Assembly (NCBI RefSeq): GCF_025398155.2
Contig: NZ_CP104562.2
Span: 2,232,001 to 2,296,000 of the forward strand
Source: Roseateles amylovorans
Lineage (GTDB): Bacteria; Pseudomonadota; Gammaproteobacteria; Burkholderiales; Burkholderiaceae_C
DNA length: 64,000 nucleotides
Reading direction: 5' to 3'
How positions within the stretch are numbered: the first letter of the stretch is position 1; every line of letters starts with the position of its first letter. The position numbers were made by a program, and so were the translations under genes. This document shows positions 43,280 to 51,238 of the stretch, in pieces. The notes beneath the pieces were generated by a model. The model did not search any database. It had not been told where the DNA came from and saw nothing but the letters and a program-made list of their open reading frames with translations.

Positions 43280-44005
43280 TCAGCCGTCGACCCGCTGCCA
43301 CTGCCCCTCCCGGAGCAGTTCGTGCGGCGTGAATCGCGCCTTGTAGGCCATCTTGTCGCTCTGGGCGATCCAGTAGCCCAGGTACAGATGAGGCAGGCCC
43401 AGTTCGCGGGTCTGGCGCAACTGCCACAGCACGTTGTAGGTGCCGTAACTGGCCTTGGTCTCGGGCTCGTAGAAGGTGTAGACGGCCGAGAGTCCGTCGC
43501 TGAGGATGTCCAGGATGGACACCATCTTCAGCGCGCCCGCCGCATCGCGGAACTCGACCAGCCGCGAGTTGACGCGGCTTTGCAGCAGGAACTGGGTGTA
43601 CTGGTCGACGCTGTCATGGTCCATGCCGCCACCGCTGTGCCGGCCCGCCTGATAGCGCAGATAGAGCTGATAGTGCTCGTCGCTGTAGCCCAGCCGCATC
43701 ACCCGGGCCTGCAGGTCGGCATGCTGGGCCCAGGCCCGTCGCTGGCTGCGGCTGGCGGCAAAGGTCGACACCGGGATGCGCATCGGCACGCAGGCCTTGC
43801 AGCCATCGCAGTACGGACGATAAGTGAACATGCCGCTGCGCCGGAAGCCGGCCGCCACCAGGGTGGAGTAGGCGTCCGCATGGATCAGGTGGCTGGGGGT
43901 GGCGACCTGCGAGCGTGCCTGCCGGTCAGCCAGGTAGCTGCACGGATAGGGCGCAGTGGCATAGAACTGCAGCTCAGCCAGCGGAAGTTCTTTGGGATGC
44001 GTCAC
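43280..44005 (-). CDS. bpt: Aspartate/glutamate leucyltransferase (Bpt, ATE1-like)
   Basis: A 241-residue protein of the bacterial ATE family that adds Leu from tRNA to N-terminal Asp or Glu, making N-degrons for ClpS/ClpAP. Conserved features are PYPCSYL near the N-terminus, TYRPYCDGCKACVPMRIPV with the Cys cluster, and YLGYWIAQSDKMAYKARFTPHELL at the C-terminus. The length fits the family. Its ATG overlaps the aat stop by four bases, so the two transferases are coupled. Confidence 0.93.
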   Translation of the reverse strand: MTHPKELPLAELQFYATAPYPCSYLADRQARSQVATPSHLIHADAYSTLVAAGFRRSGMFTYRPYCDGCKACVPMRIPVSTFAASRSQRRAWAQHADLQARVMRLGYSDEHYQLYLRYQAGRHSGGGMDHDSVDQYTQFLLQSRVNSRLVEFRDAAGALKMVSILDILSDGLSAVYTFYEPETKASYGTYNVLWQLRQTRELGLPHLYLGYWIAQSDKMAYKARFTPHELLREGQWQRVDG

Positions 44006-44802
44006 GGTGGTGGCGGTGCGTCGTGGGGCGGCTCTGCGGTCGCGAGATCGGCATCACCGTGGGTGTCCAGGTGGGCCCATAGCGCTGGATGATAGGTCCA
44101 ATCCACTGGCGAGGGCTGTCCCACATGGCTGGCCAGATGGGCTTCGAAGGCCTGCCTCGTGACCGGTGCCGCACCCAGCGAGGCCAGGTGCGTGGTCTGC
44201 TGCTGGCAGTCGATCCAGGGGATGCGGTGCGCGCGGCACAGGCAGACCAGCGCCGCCAGGGCGATCTTGGAGGCGTCGGTCCGGCGCATGAACATGGATT
44301 CGCCGAAGAACATCCGACCCAGGTTGACGCCATACAGACCGCCCACGAGCTGCCCGTCCATCCAGGTCTCGACGCTGTGCACCGTGCCTTCCCTGGCCAG
44401 GCGCAGGTAGGCCTGCTGCATCTCCGGCAGGATCCAGGTGCCGTTCTGTCCGTCGCGCGAGGTGCTGGCGCAGGCCTTGAGCACCGTCTCGGTGGCGCTG
44501 TTGACTCGGATCTCGCAGCCGGGCGTGCGCCGGAATTTCGCGACGGTTTTTCGCAGCGAGCGCGAGAGCTTGAAGTCCTCGGTCCGCAGCACCATGCGCG
44601 GGTCGGTGGTCCACCAGAGGATCGGCTGGCCTTCGCTGTACCAGGGGAAGATGCCGCGGGCATAGGCCGCGCGCAGCCGCGCGGGGGTCAGGTCGCCGCC
44701 CGCGGCCAGCAGCCCGGGCGCATCGGTGCGCGCCCCGAGGGCCCGGTGGGTAGGCGGGAAGTCCAGGGATTCATCGTCGAGCCAGGGGATCATCCGCTTC
44801 AT
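44002..44802 (-). CDS. aat: Leucyl/phenylalanyl-tRNA-protein transferase
   Basis: A 266-residue protein from the ATG at 44802; the frame is open to 44865 but the conserved start MIPWLDDESLDFPP is just inside. It transfers Leu or Phe to proteins with N-terminal Lys or Arg. Motifs are GLLAAGGDLTPARLRAAYARGIFPWY, ILWWTTDPRMVL, GQLVGGLYGVNLGRMFFGESMF and WIDCQQQTTHLASLGA. The C-terminus has a Pro/Asp-rich tail beyond the usual length. It is the first gene of the aat-bpt unit. Confidence 0.95.
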   Translation of the reverse strand: MKRMIPWLDDESLDFPPTHRALGARTDAPGLLAAGGDLTPARLRAAYARGIFPWYSEGQPILWWTTDPRMVLRTEDFKLSRSLRKTVAKFRRTPGCEIRVNSATETVLKACASTSRDGQNGTWILPEMQQAYLRLAREGTVHSVETWMDGQLVGGLYGVNLGRMFFGESMFMRRTDASKIALAALVCLCRAHRIPWIDCQQQTTHLASLGAAPVTRQAFEAHLASHVGQPSPVDWTYHPALWAHLDTHGDADLATAEPPHDAPPPP

Positions 44803-44876
44803 GGTAGCGTGGTGCCCTTGTCTGTTTCCCCTGTGTTCCGGCGCTGTCCCGCGTCCGGAGTTCATCGCATCGACCC

Positions 44877-45224
44877 ATGATCACCGTCTACGGCATTCCC
44901 AACTGCGACACCGTCAAGCGCGCCCGCGTCTGGCTGGATGAGCAGGGCCTGGCCTACCAGTTCCACGACTACAAGAAGCAGGGCGTGCCCGCCGACCGCC
45001 TGCCGCAATGGATGCAGACCCTCGGCTGGGAGAAGGTGCTCAACCGCGCGGGCACCACCTGGCGCAAGCTGGACGACGACACCAAGGCCTCGGTCACCGA
45101 TGCCGCCTCCGCCGCCGCGCTGATGCAGACGCAGCCCAGCGTCATCAAGCGCCCGATCGTCGAATGGCCCGATGGCCGGCTGAGCCTGGGCTTCTCGCCC
45201 GAGCTGTTCGCCTCGCACCGCTGA
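44877..45224 (+). CDS. ArsC/Spx-family protein (YffB-like)
   Basis: A 115-residue thioredoxin-fold protein. It has a single active-site Cys in GIPNCDTVKRARVWL and the family motifs FHDYKKQGV and VIKRPIVEWPDG. YffB-type proteins are thought to be glutathione-dependent thiol reductases. They lack the features of true arsenate reductases. It is divergent from aat and ends 10 bases before riboflavin synthase, which suggests co-transcription. Confidence 0.92.
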   Translation: MITVYGIPNCDTVKRARVWLDEQGLAYQFHDYKKQGVPADRLPQWMQTLGWEKVLNRAGTTWRKLDDDTKASVTDAASAAALMQTQPSVIKRPIVEWPDGRLSLGFSPELFASHR

Positions 45225-45234
45225 AAGGACCGCC

Positions 45235-45924
45235 ATGTTCACCGGCATCGTGCAGGGCATTGCCCAGGTCGCAGAGATCCAGGACCGTGAGGGTCTGCGC
45301 AGCTTCACCCTGGACTTCCCCGACGGGTTCTGCAAGGACCTGGAGATCGGCGCCAGCGTGGCCTGCGACGGCGTGTGCCTCACCGTCACCGCGCTCAAGG
45401 GCGATCACCAGGCCGACTTCGACGTCATGCTTCAGAGCCTGAACCTGACCACGCTCGGGCAGCTCGATCGCGGCGGGCGGATCAATGTCGAGCGGGCGGC
45501 CAAGGACGGCGCCGAGATCGGTGGCCATCCGCTCTCCGGCCATGTGGATTTCATGGCGCGCGTCGGCGAGATCCGTCAGCCGGCCAACAACCATGTGATC
45601 CGCATCGACGTGCCGGCGCCGTGGATGCGCTACATCTTCCCGAAGGGCTACATCGCCGTGAACGGCGCCAGCCTCACGGTGGCCGAGGCCGAGCGCCGGC
45701 CGGACGGTTCGGGCTGGTTCGAGGTCTGGCTCATCCCGGAGACCCTGCGCATGACCACCTTCGGGGACAAGGGCGTCGGGGCGCCGCTGCACATCGAGAT
45801 CGAGCGGCAGACCCAGGTGATGGTCGACACCATCCGCGACAGCGTGGCCGAAAAGCTGGGCGCGCTGATGCCGGCGCTGCGGGCCTTCGCTCAGGAGCGC
45901 GGTCTGGATGTCGCGCTGGACTGA
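45235..45924 (+). CDS. ribE: Riboflavin synthase, alpha chain
   Basis: A 229-residue enzyme that dismutates two 6,7-dimethyl-8-ribityllumazine molecules to riboflavin. The start MFTGIVQGIAQV is diagnostic. The two lumazine-binding repeats contain GASVACDGVCLTVTAL and GYIAVNGASLTVAEAE, and IGGHPLSGHVDFMA lies between them. AAAGGACC precedes the ATG. It stands apart from other rib genes in this window. Confidence 0.95.
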   Translation: MFTGIVQGIAQVAEIQDREGLRSFTLDFPDGFCKDLEIGASVACDGVCLTVTALKGDHQADFDVMLQSLNLTTLGQLDRGGRINVERAAKDGAEIGGHPLSGHVDFMARVGEIRQPANNHVIRIDVPAPWMRYIFPKGYIAVNGASLTVAEAERRPDGSGWFEVWLIPETLRMTTFGDKGVGAPLHIEIERQTQVMVDTIRDSVAEKLGALMPALRAFAQERGLDVALD

Positions 45925-45954
45925 CGCCGACCCCCACATTTCTCACATCGCTGA

Positions 45955-45972
45955 CCCATCTTTTGGGGGAGC
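45955..45972 (+). promoter_or_regulatory. Shared upstream motif, copy A
   Basis: CCCATCTTTTGGGGGAGC upstream of the 46134 gene. Nearly the same string occurs at 49955 upstream of the glycosyltransferase gene. Both are followed by CGAA and, 18-19 bases later, TAAGCGG (46026-46032 here). Function unknown. Confidence 0.4.
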
Positions 45973-46133
45973 CCCTGCAGCTGGGATCGACCCAAGGTCG
46001 AACGAACTCAGAATCCGACCCGACATAAGCGGACGACCCCCGCACCGATCGACCTCGACTCGGGCGGCGGCGGCGCAAAACGCGGCCCGCCGCCTCGGCG
46101 AGACGGGCCGACACCACGAGGGAGTTCGGGTTC

Positions 46134-48104
46134 ATGGGTGCCTATCTGGGATGGTTGCCGGCAGGGGTGGTCCTGCTGGTTTTTGCCGCATTGACGGTGC
46201 GTTCGGTCCGTCGTGCGGCGGCCTGGGAGCGGGATGCCAAGGCGGCCGCGGCCGCGGCTGAGGCCGCCGATGCGGCGGCTGAAGCTGCCACGGTGACGGC
46301 GACGGCGGCGATGTCGGATGCTGCGTTGCTGTCGGACGCGGCGTCGCCCGCGTTGCCAGTCGCAGCAACCAGCAATGAAGCAAGCGATGCAGCAAGCGAT
46401 GCGGTCGGCGATGCGGCTGCAGCCGTCGAGCGCGGCGAGCCAGTCGGCGCCGCGACCTGCGCTGAATCCTCCCGGTCAGCCGGTCATCGTCCGATGGCCA
46501 CCTCCGCCGTGCTGCCGCCTTGGGCGCGTTCCGTCGGGACGTCCGAGCGAACCTATCACGGCCTCTTTGGCGGCGTCGCTCGCCACTTCAACGGGGACTA
46601 TCCGCTGGCCCGGTCCTACTGGATCCACGGCGTGCTGCTGGGGACGCTCGCGCAGATGGTCCTGCTGTGGCTGTCGCGCGCGAGCGATGAAACCCTGACC
46701 GTGCAGACGGGCTCGATGGTGGTGGTGGCGCTGGTGCTGATCCAGCTGTCGATTGCCGCCTGGGCCTTGATCGGGACCTGGCGCTCGGCGGGACGGCACA
46801 CCGCACGCGGCGGCTCCGCCGGCTGGGCGCTGGCGGCGCGGGTGATGGTCGGCGTGGGCCTGGTGCGCCTGCTGGCCGGCGTCGCGGAGACCGCACCCGC
46901 GATGGAGGAGCGGCTGGCGTATTTGTCCGGCAAGCAGGTCGCGGGCGGTGCGGCCACGGTCACCCCGCTGGTGGGGGGAGGCGTGTTGCTGCTGTCCGGC
47001 GGCATCAATGACGGCACCGCGATGGCCTTGCGTTCCGCACTGCTGCGCCACCCGAACGCCCACACGCTGGTGCTTGAGTCGGGCGGCGGCTGGGTGAGAG
47101 AGGGCACCCGACTGGCGGAGGTGATCCGTTCGCATCGGCTCAACACCTATGTGGAGGGTGTGTGCGCCTCGTCCTGCACCATCGCCTTGCTGGCCGGTCA
47201 GGAACGCACGGCGGGGGCGATGGCGAAGGTGGGCTTCCATGCGGCCCGTGGCCTGGGCGCCAGCCCGTCCGGCGGCGGCCGTGCCGGTGCAGCCAACCCG
47301 GCGGACGATTCCGCCTTCGGACAGATCTATCGACAGGCCGGGCTGCCGGAGGATTTCATCCGTCGCGCCCTGTCCACGCCGTTCGAGAGCATGTGGTTCC
47401 CCGAGTTCGACCAGTTGCTGAAGGCCAAGGTGCTGACCCGTGTCGGGCCCGGCGGCGAATGGCCGCTGATGGCCACGCGCTTCAAATCACGCGAGGATGC
47501 TTCCGCCTGGCTCAAGGAAATGCCGCAATACGGTGTGATCGCCGAACGCTTTCCGACCGACTATGAGCGGGCGCTGACATCGGTCTGGACCTTGTCCCAG
47601 CAGCAGGCCATCGATCAGAAGCTGCTGGGTGCCGCGCGCAGCGAGTTGCGGCGCACCCTGGACCGGGTGCGGCCGCTGAGCAGCGATGCCCTGTTGATCG
47701 ACTACCTCGCGCTGATCCAGGACCAGCTCCGGGTGCTGCAGGAACGTGATGCGCGGGCTTGCGTCGGCCTGGTCTTTCCCTACAGCGCCTCGGACCTGTC
47801 GAGCGCGCGGCTGTTGACGCCGGAGCTTCGCAGCCGCGAGCAGGCGCTCATTCTTCGGCAGCTGAGAGAGGCCGATCCCACAGTGAAGCCGGACACCCGT
47901 CAGGACACCGTGGTGCGGATCGCTCAACGCGCCATGGCGGGCATGCCGGTGCAGCAGATGCAGATCATGGCGTCGGAGGCCGAGCGCCGGTCACGTCCGC
48001 CGGAGCTGGTGTGCCGCGCGGTGATCGGCTACTTCGACGGTCTGGCGCGCATTCCCGCGGCCGAGCGCGGCGCCGCGCTGCGGTCGCTGTTCGCCGCGCC
48101 GTGA
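46134..48104 (+). CDS. Membrane protein with ClpP/crotonase-like domain
   Basis: A 656-residue protein with a GAGGGAG site. An N-terminal membrane helix (LGWLPAGVVLLVFAALTV) is followed by an Ala-rich low-complexity stretch (residues 36-105) and about three more membrane segments (165-280). A ClpP/crotonase-like domain lies near residues 280-370: VLLLSGGINDGTAMALRSAL, LVLESGGGWVREGTRLAE and VCASSCTIALLAG, with a Ser in the place of the oxyanion/nucleophile elbow. VGFHAARG follows. The rest is helical. Similar proteins are grouped as uncharacterised periplasmic proteins (COG3904). It might be an intramembrane or periplasmic protease. It shares an upstream motif with the EPS locus. Confidence 0.75.
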   Translation: MGAYLGWLPAGVVLLVFAALTVRSVRRAAAWERDAKAAAAAAEAADAAAEAATVTATAAMSDAALLSDAASPALPVAATSNEASDAASDAVGDAAAAVERGEPVGAATCAESSRSAGHRPMATSAVLPPWARSVGTSERTYHGLFGGVARHFNGDYPLARSYWIHGVLLGTLAQMVLLWLSRASDETLTVQTGSMVVVALVLIQLSIAAWALIGTWRSAGRHTARGGSAGWALAARVMVGVGLVRLLAGVAETAPAMEERLAYLSGKQVAGGAATVTPLVGGGVLLLSGGINDGTAMALRSALLRHPNAHTLVLESGGGWVREGTRLAEVIRSHRLNTYVEGVCASSCTIALLAGQERTAGAMAKVGFHAARGLGASPSGGGRAGAANPADDSAFGQIYRQAGLPEDFIRRALSTPFESMWFPEFDQLLKAKVLTRVGPGGEWPLMATRFKSREDASAWLKEMPQYGVIAERFPTDYERALTSVWTLSQQQAIDQKLLGAARSELRRTLDRVRPLSSDALLIDYLALIQDQLRVLQERDARACVGLVFPYSASDLSSARLLTPELRSREQALILRQLREADPTVKPDTRQDTVVRIAQRAMAGMPVQQMQIMASEAERRSRPPELVCRAVIGYFDGLARIPAAERGAALRSLFAAP

Positions 48105-48142
48105 CCGGGCGAGGTTGGCCTGGGCCAGCTTCAATCAGCGGA

Positions 48143-49882
48143 TCAGATGCGGTAGTTGGGCCGGCGGCTGCGCAGCCACTGCTCCAGCATCATCAGAATC
48201 CAGACCATCTCGCCGTAATAGCCGGGATGTTCCTTGAGCCGATCGCGCAGCAGGCTCTGGATGAAGTCCGCCCGCACGATGCCACGGGTGGCCAGGCTGC
48301 CCAGCGAATCGGTGGCCAATGAGCGCAGGGCCTCATCGCGGGTGGCCCAGACGCCGAAGGGCAGGCCGAAGCCCTGCTTTTTCTTGGTGATGATCTCGTC
48401 GGGCAGGAAGCCGCGCAGCGCTTCCTTGAAGAACCAGCGCAACTTCAGGCCGCGCAGCTTGTAGTCGGCCGGCAGGCGCTCGCTGAAGGCCAGCAGGTCG
48501 TCGTCGAGCATCGGGAAGCCGACGCGGGTGCCGGCGAGTTGGGTGGTGCCGACGACCTTGGGCAGGTCGGTGTCGGCCAGCGTGTAGCGCCAGTCGAAGG
48601 CCAGCATGCGGTCGACCAGCGTGTCGGCCCGGATGGCGCTCCACACCTGGCGTTGTTGCTTCTGCGGTCCGAGCGGATCGACGCGGCGCAGGAAGTCCTG
48701 TTCCAGCACATCCACCAGGCCCAGTCGGGTGAGCAGGTTGTAGCTCTGCAGCCGGTCCGGCATCGGCACGCGGGCCTGATCGATGTAGCTGGCGCCCTTC
48801 TTCAGCAGCGGCAGACGACCGATCGGCGAGCCCAGCACCGGCTCGAGCAGGCCGCTGCGCAGCGGCGACGGCACGTTGTCGTACCAGGAGAACACCCGCT
48901 GCTTGGCATAGCGGGTGTTGCCGCCGAACAGCTCGTCGCCGCCGTCACCGGCCAACAGCTTGCGCACGCCGTCGCCATGGGCCATACGGGCGCAGTAGTA
49001 GGAGGGCAGGGCGGAGCTGTTGCCGAAGGGCTGGTCGTAATGCGAGGCCACCTTGGCGATGCCGTCCACCAGATCGCGCGGCGTCACGTAGTACTCATGA
49101 TGACGGCAACCGAACTGCTTGGCGGCGATGCGGGCGAAGGCCATCTCGTCATAGCCCTCGGCCTCGAAGCCGATGGAGTAGGTGTCCGCCGGCCGGCCCG
49201 CCACGCGGCCGATCATGCCCGCCACGGTGGAGCTGTCGGTGCCGCCGCTGAGGAAGCAGGCCGCATCCGCGCCTTCGAGCTGACGCGAGACGGCCTGTTC
49301 GAGCAACTGGTGGAACTCGGCTTTCAGATCGTCGAACCGCGGGGCGGCGGTTGCTTGGAAGGTGGGCACCCAATAGGGCTCGATGCGCAGATCGCCACGC
49401 TCGAAGACCGCCAGATGCCCCGGCGGCAGCCGGAACACGCCACGGAAGATGGTCCGCGGGGAGGGGATGACGTGGAAGTAGAGGTAATCGAACAGCGCCT
49501 GCGGATCGAGATCGGCGGGCTCGTCACCGGGCTGGGCGCTGCCGGCATGGGTCGTCGCGGCCAGCGCGGTGAGGTCGATGCCGCCAGCGACTTCATCGGC
49601 CCGGCTGGCAAAACGCAGCTCGGCGCCGACCACCCGGTAGCACAGCGGCTCGATGCCGAAGCGGTCGGTGGCCAGCACGGTCTTGCCGTCCGGACGGCGC
49701 CAGGCGACCGAAAAACGGCCGCCCACCTGTGCCAGTGCGGCGCGCGGGTCGGCTTGCGACAGCAGATGCTGCCAGGCCTGGGCGGTGGCCTCGGCCGTCG
49801 TGGCGCTGCGCTCGTTCGCGCCGGCCGAGGCGGGGAATCGAGGTTGGCCGGTGCAGAAGAAGAACGGTTCGCGAAGTGACAT
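48143..49882 (-). CDS. Asparagine-synthetase-like amidotransferase of the EPS locus
   Basis: A 579-residue protein from the ATG at 49882; an ATG two codons upstream is also possible. The C-terminal half is a full AsnB synthetase domain: AACFLSGGTDSSTVAGM (ATP pyrophosphatase loop), YSIGFEAEGYDEMAFA, LLAGDGGDELFGGNTRY and KKKQGFGLPFGVW. The N-terminal half has a glutaminase-like fold (LATDRFGIEPL) but begins MSLREPFFFC instead of Met-Cys-Gly, so the catalytic Cys2 is missing and ammonia or another donor may be used. Such genes are regular members of exosortase-linked polysaccharide loci. It is convergent with the ClpP-like gene. Confidence 0.9.
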   Translation of the reverse strand: MSLREPFFFCTGQPRFPASAGANERSATTAEATAQAWQHLLSQADPRAALAQVGGRFSVAWRRPDGKTVLATDRFGIEPLCYRVVGAELRFASRADEVAGGIDLTALAATTHAGSAQPGDEPADLDPQALFDYLYFHVIPSPRTIFRGVFRLPPGHLAVFERGDLRIEPYWVPTFQATAAPRFDDLKAEFHQLLEQAVSRQLEGADAACFLSGGTDSSTVAGMIGRVAGRPADTYSIGFEAEGYDEMAFARIAAKQFGCRHHEYYVTPRDLVDGIAKVASHYDQPFGNSSALPSYYCARMAHGDGVRKLLAGDGGDELFGGNTRYAKQRVFSWYDNVPSPLRSGLLEPVLGSPIGRLPLLKKGASYIDQARVPMPDRLQSYNLLTRLGLVDVLEQDFLRRVDPLGPQKQQRQVWSAIRADTLVDRMLAFDWRYTLADTDLPKVVGTTQLAGTRVGFPMLDDDLLAFSERLPADYKLRGLKLRWFFKEALRGFLPDEIITKKKQGFGLPFGVWATRDEALRSLATDSLGSLATRGIVRADFIQSLLRDRLKEHPGYYGEMVWILMMLEQWLRSRRPNYRI

Positions 49883-49954
49883 GAGCATCCCGGAGTGGCG
49901 GGGCGATTATCCGTGTCGGTCCGCAGCGTCCGTCCCGGGAAGGCGGTGCTTCCA

Positions 49955-49970
49955 CCCATCTTGGGGGAGC
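49955..49970 (+). promoter_or_regulatory. Shared upstream motif, copy B
   Basis: CCCATCTTGGGGGAGC upstream of the glycosyltransferase gene, matching the motif at 45955 except for two T. A TAAGCGG follows at 50002-50008, after CGAA and 18 bases. The motif lies in the 200-base gap between two divergent EPS genes. Confidence 0.4.
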
Positions 49971-50088
49971 GATTCCCACCGAATTGAGCGTCCTTCCCCC
50001 GTAAGCGGGAGGCCGGCGGGCCCACAATCGCGGCGTCCGCGCCACGGTGCGTCGGGCAGGACCGCACCCAGAGCGAACGGAGAGCGAA

Positions 50089-51177
50089 TTGCAGTGTCAT
50101 TGGTTGCCGCATGCGAATAACCCGGCCTATGCCGGCGTTCGGCTGCGCTGCCTGATCCCGAACGGCGAGTTGAACCGCTTGGGTTGGCGGTCGCGCATCG
50201 TGTGGCCGGGCGCGCCGTTGCCGCGACAGGGTGTGATGGTGGTGCAGGCGAAGTGGCTGCTGGATGGCGGCTCGCCCGAGGCGCTGCGGGCGCTGACCCA
50301 GCGCCTGGGTCAGGCCCGCGCCGCCGGCGTGACCCTGGTGCTGGACAGCTTCGACAACTACTTCCTGAACGAGACGGACGATCCCAGCCGCCGCGCGCTG
50401 CTGGAGGCCTATCGGGAGGCGCTGCGACTGTTCGCAGCCTTCACCGTTTCGTCCCCCGGCCTGAAGCCGCTGCTGGAGCAGGAGCTGCCGGCCGGCGCGC
50501 GGGTGCTGGTGGTGGGCGATCCGGTGGAGACGCCGGAGGCGCTCAGCGCCTATGAATCGTGGCCGCGACGGATGCATCCGGGCCGCTGGTCGGGCCACTG
50601 GCGCGCCTGGCAGGAGCTGCTTGAACACCGCGCCGCACGGCGCGGTGCGCGACAGCTGATGTGGTTCGGCAACCATGGCAGTGCGTATGCGGCGGGCGGC
50701 ATGACCGAATTGCAGCGTCTGCTGCCGATGCTGGAACGCGTGGCCGAGCGGCAGCCCCTGCGGCTCACCGTGGTCAGCAATTCCGAGCAGCGCTATCAGG
50801 AGCTGCTGGGCGCCGCGCGCTTCCCGCACCGCTACCGCACCTGGGACCGACTGCACTTCCTGCGCCTGCTCGGCGAGCAGGACCTGGTGCTGCTGCCCTC
50901 GCGGCTGACCGCCTTCACCGTGGCCAAGAGCAACAACCGCATGCTGCTGGCGCTCGCGCAGGGCGTGCCGGTGATGACCGATCCCTTGCCCGATTACCTG
51001 CCGTGGAAGGACTTCTGCGCGATCGACGAATGGGACCGCCTGGCGGACCACATCGTCGATCCCGGTGCGCTCGCGGCCCGTGCCAGCGCGGCGATGCCGG
51101 CCATCGCGCAGCAGTATTCATCCCAGGCCATTGCGCACGACTGGCGCGATGCGCTGATGTCGATCACGCGGGCCTGA
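50089..51177 (+). CDS. Glycosyltransferase (GT4-like)
   Basis: A 362-residue protein. The start is taken as the TTG at 50089 because GGAGAG lies just upstream and the family-like beginning HWLPHANNPAYAGVRLRCL follows directly; a GTG at 50047 is also in frame. The C-terminal half has an Arg/Asp-rich binding region and the donor-site-like LVLLPSRLTAFTVAKSNNRMLLALAQGVPVM. It probably adds a sugar to the exopolysaccharide repeat unit in the cytoplasm. It is the first gene of a two-gene rightward unit with the GH99-like gene. Confidence 0.75.
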   Translation: MQCHWLPHANNPAYAGVRLRCLIPNGELNRLGWRSRIVWPGAPLPRQGVMVVQAKWLLDGGSPEALRALTQRLGQARAAGVTLVLDSFDNYFLNETDDPSRRALLEAYREALRLFAAFTVSSPGLKPLLEQELPAGARVLVVGDPVETPEALSAYESWPRRMHPGRWSGHWRAWQELLEHRAARRGARQLMWFGNHGSAYAAGGMTELQRLLPMLERVAERQPLRLTVVSNSEQRYQELLGAARFPHRYRTWDRLHFLRLLGEQDLVLLPSRLTAFTVAKSNNRMLLALAQGVPVMTDPLPDYLPWKDFCAIDEWDRLADHIVDPGALAARASAAMPAIAQQYSSQAIAHDWRDALMSITRA

Positions 51178-51238
51178 TCGCCCCACGCGCCATCCACGCC
51201 CTGTCCGCACCGAACGATCCCACGCTTTCACCGCCATC

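Noticed and set aside
49324..51051. Minus-strand frame of 575 codons
   Set aside because: It crosses two real genes in other frames and has no recognisable domain.
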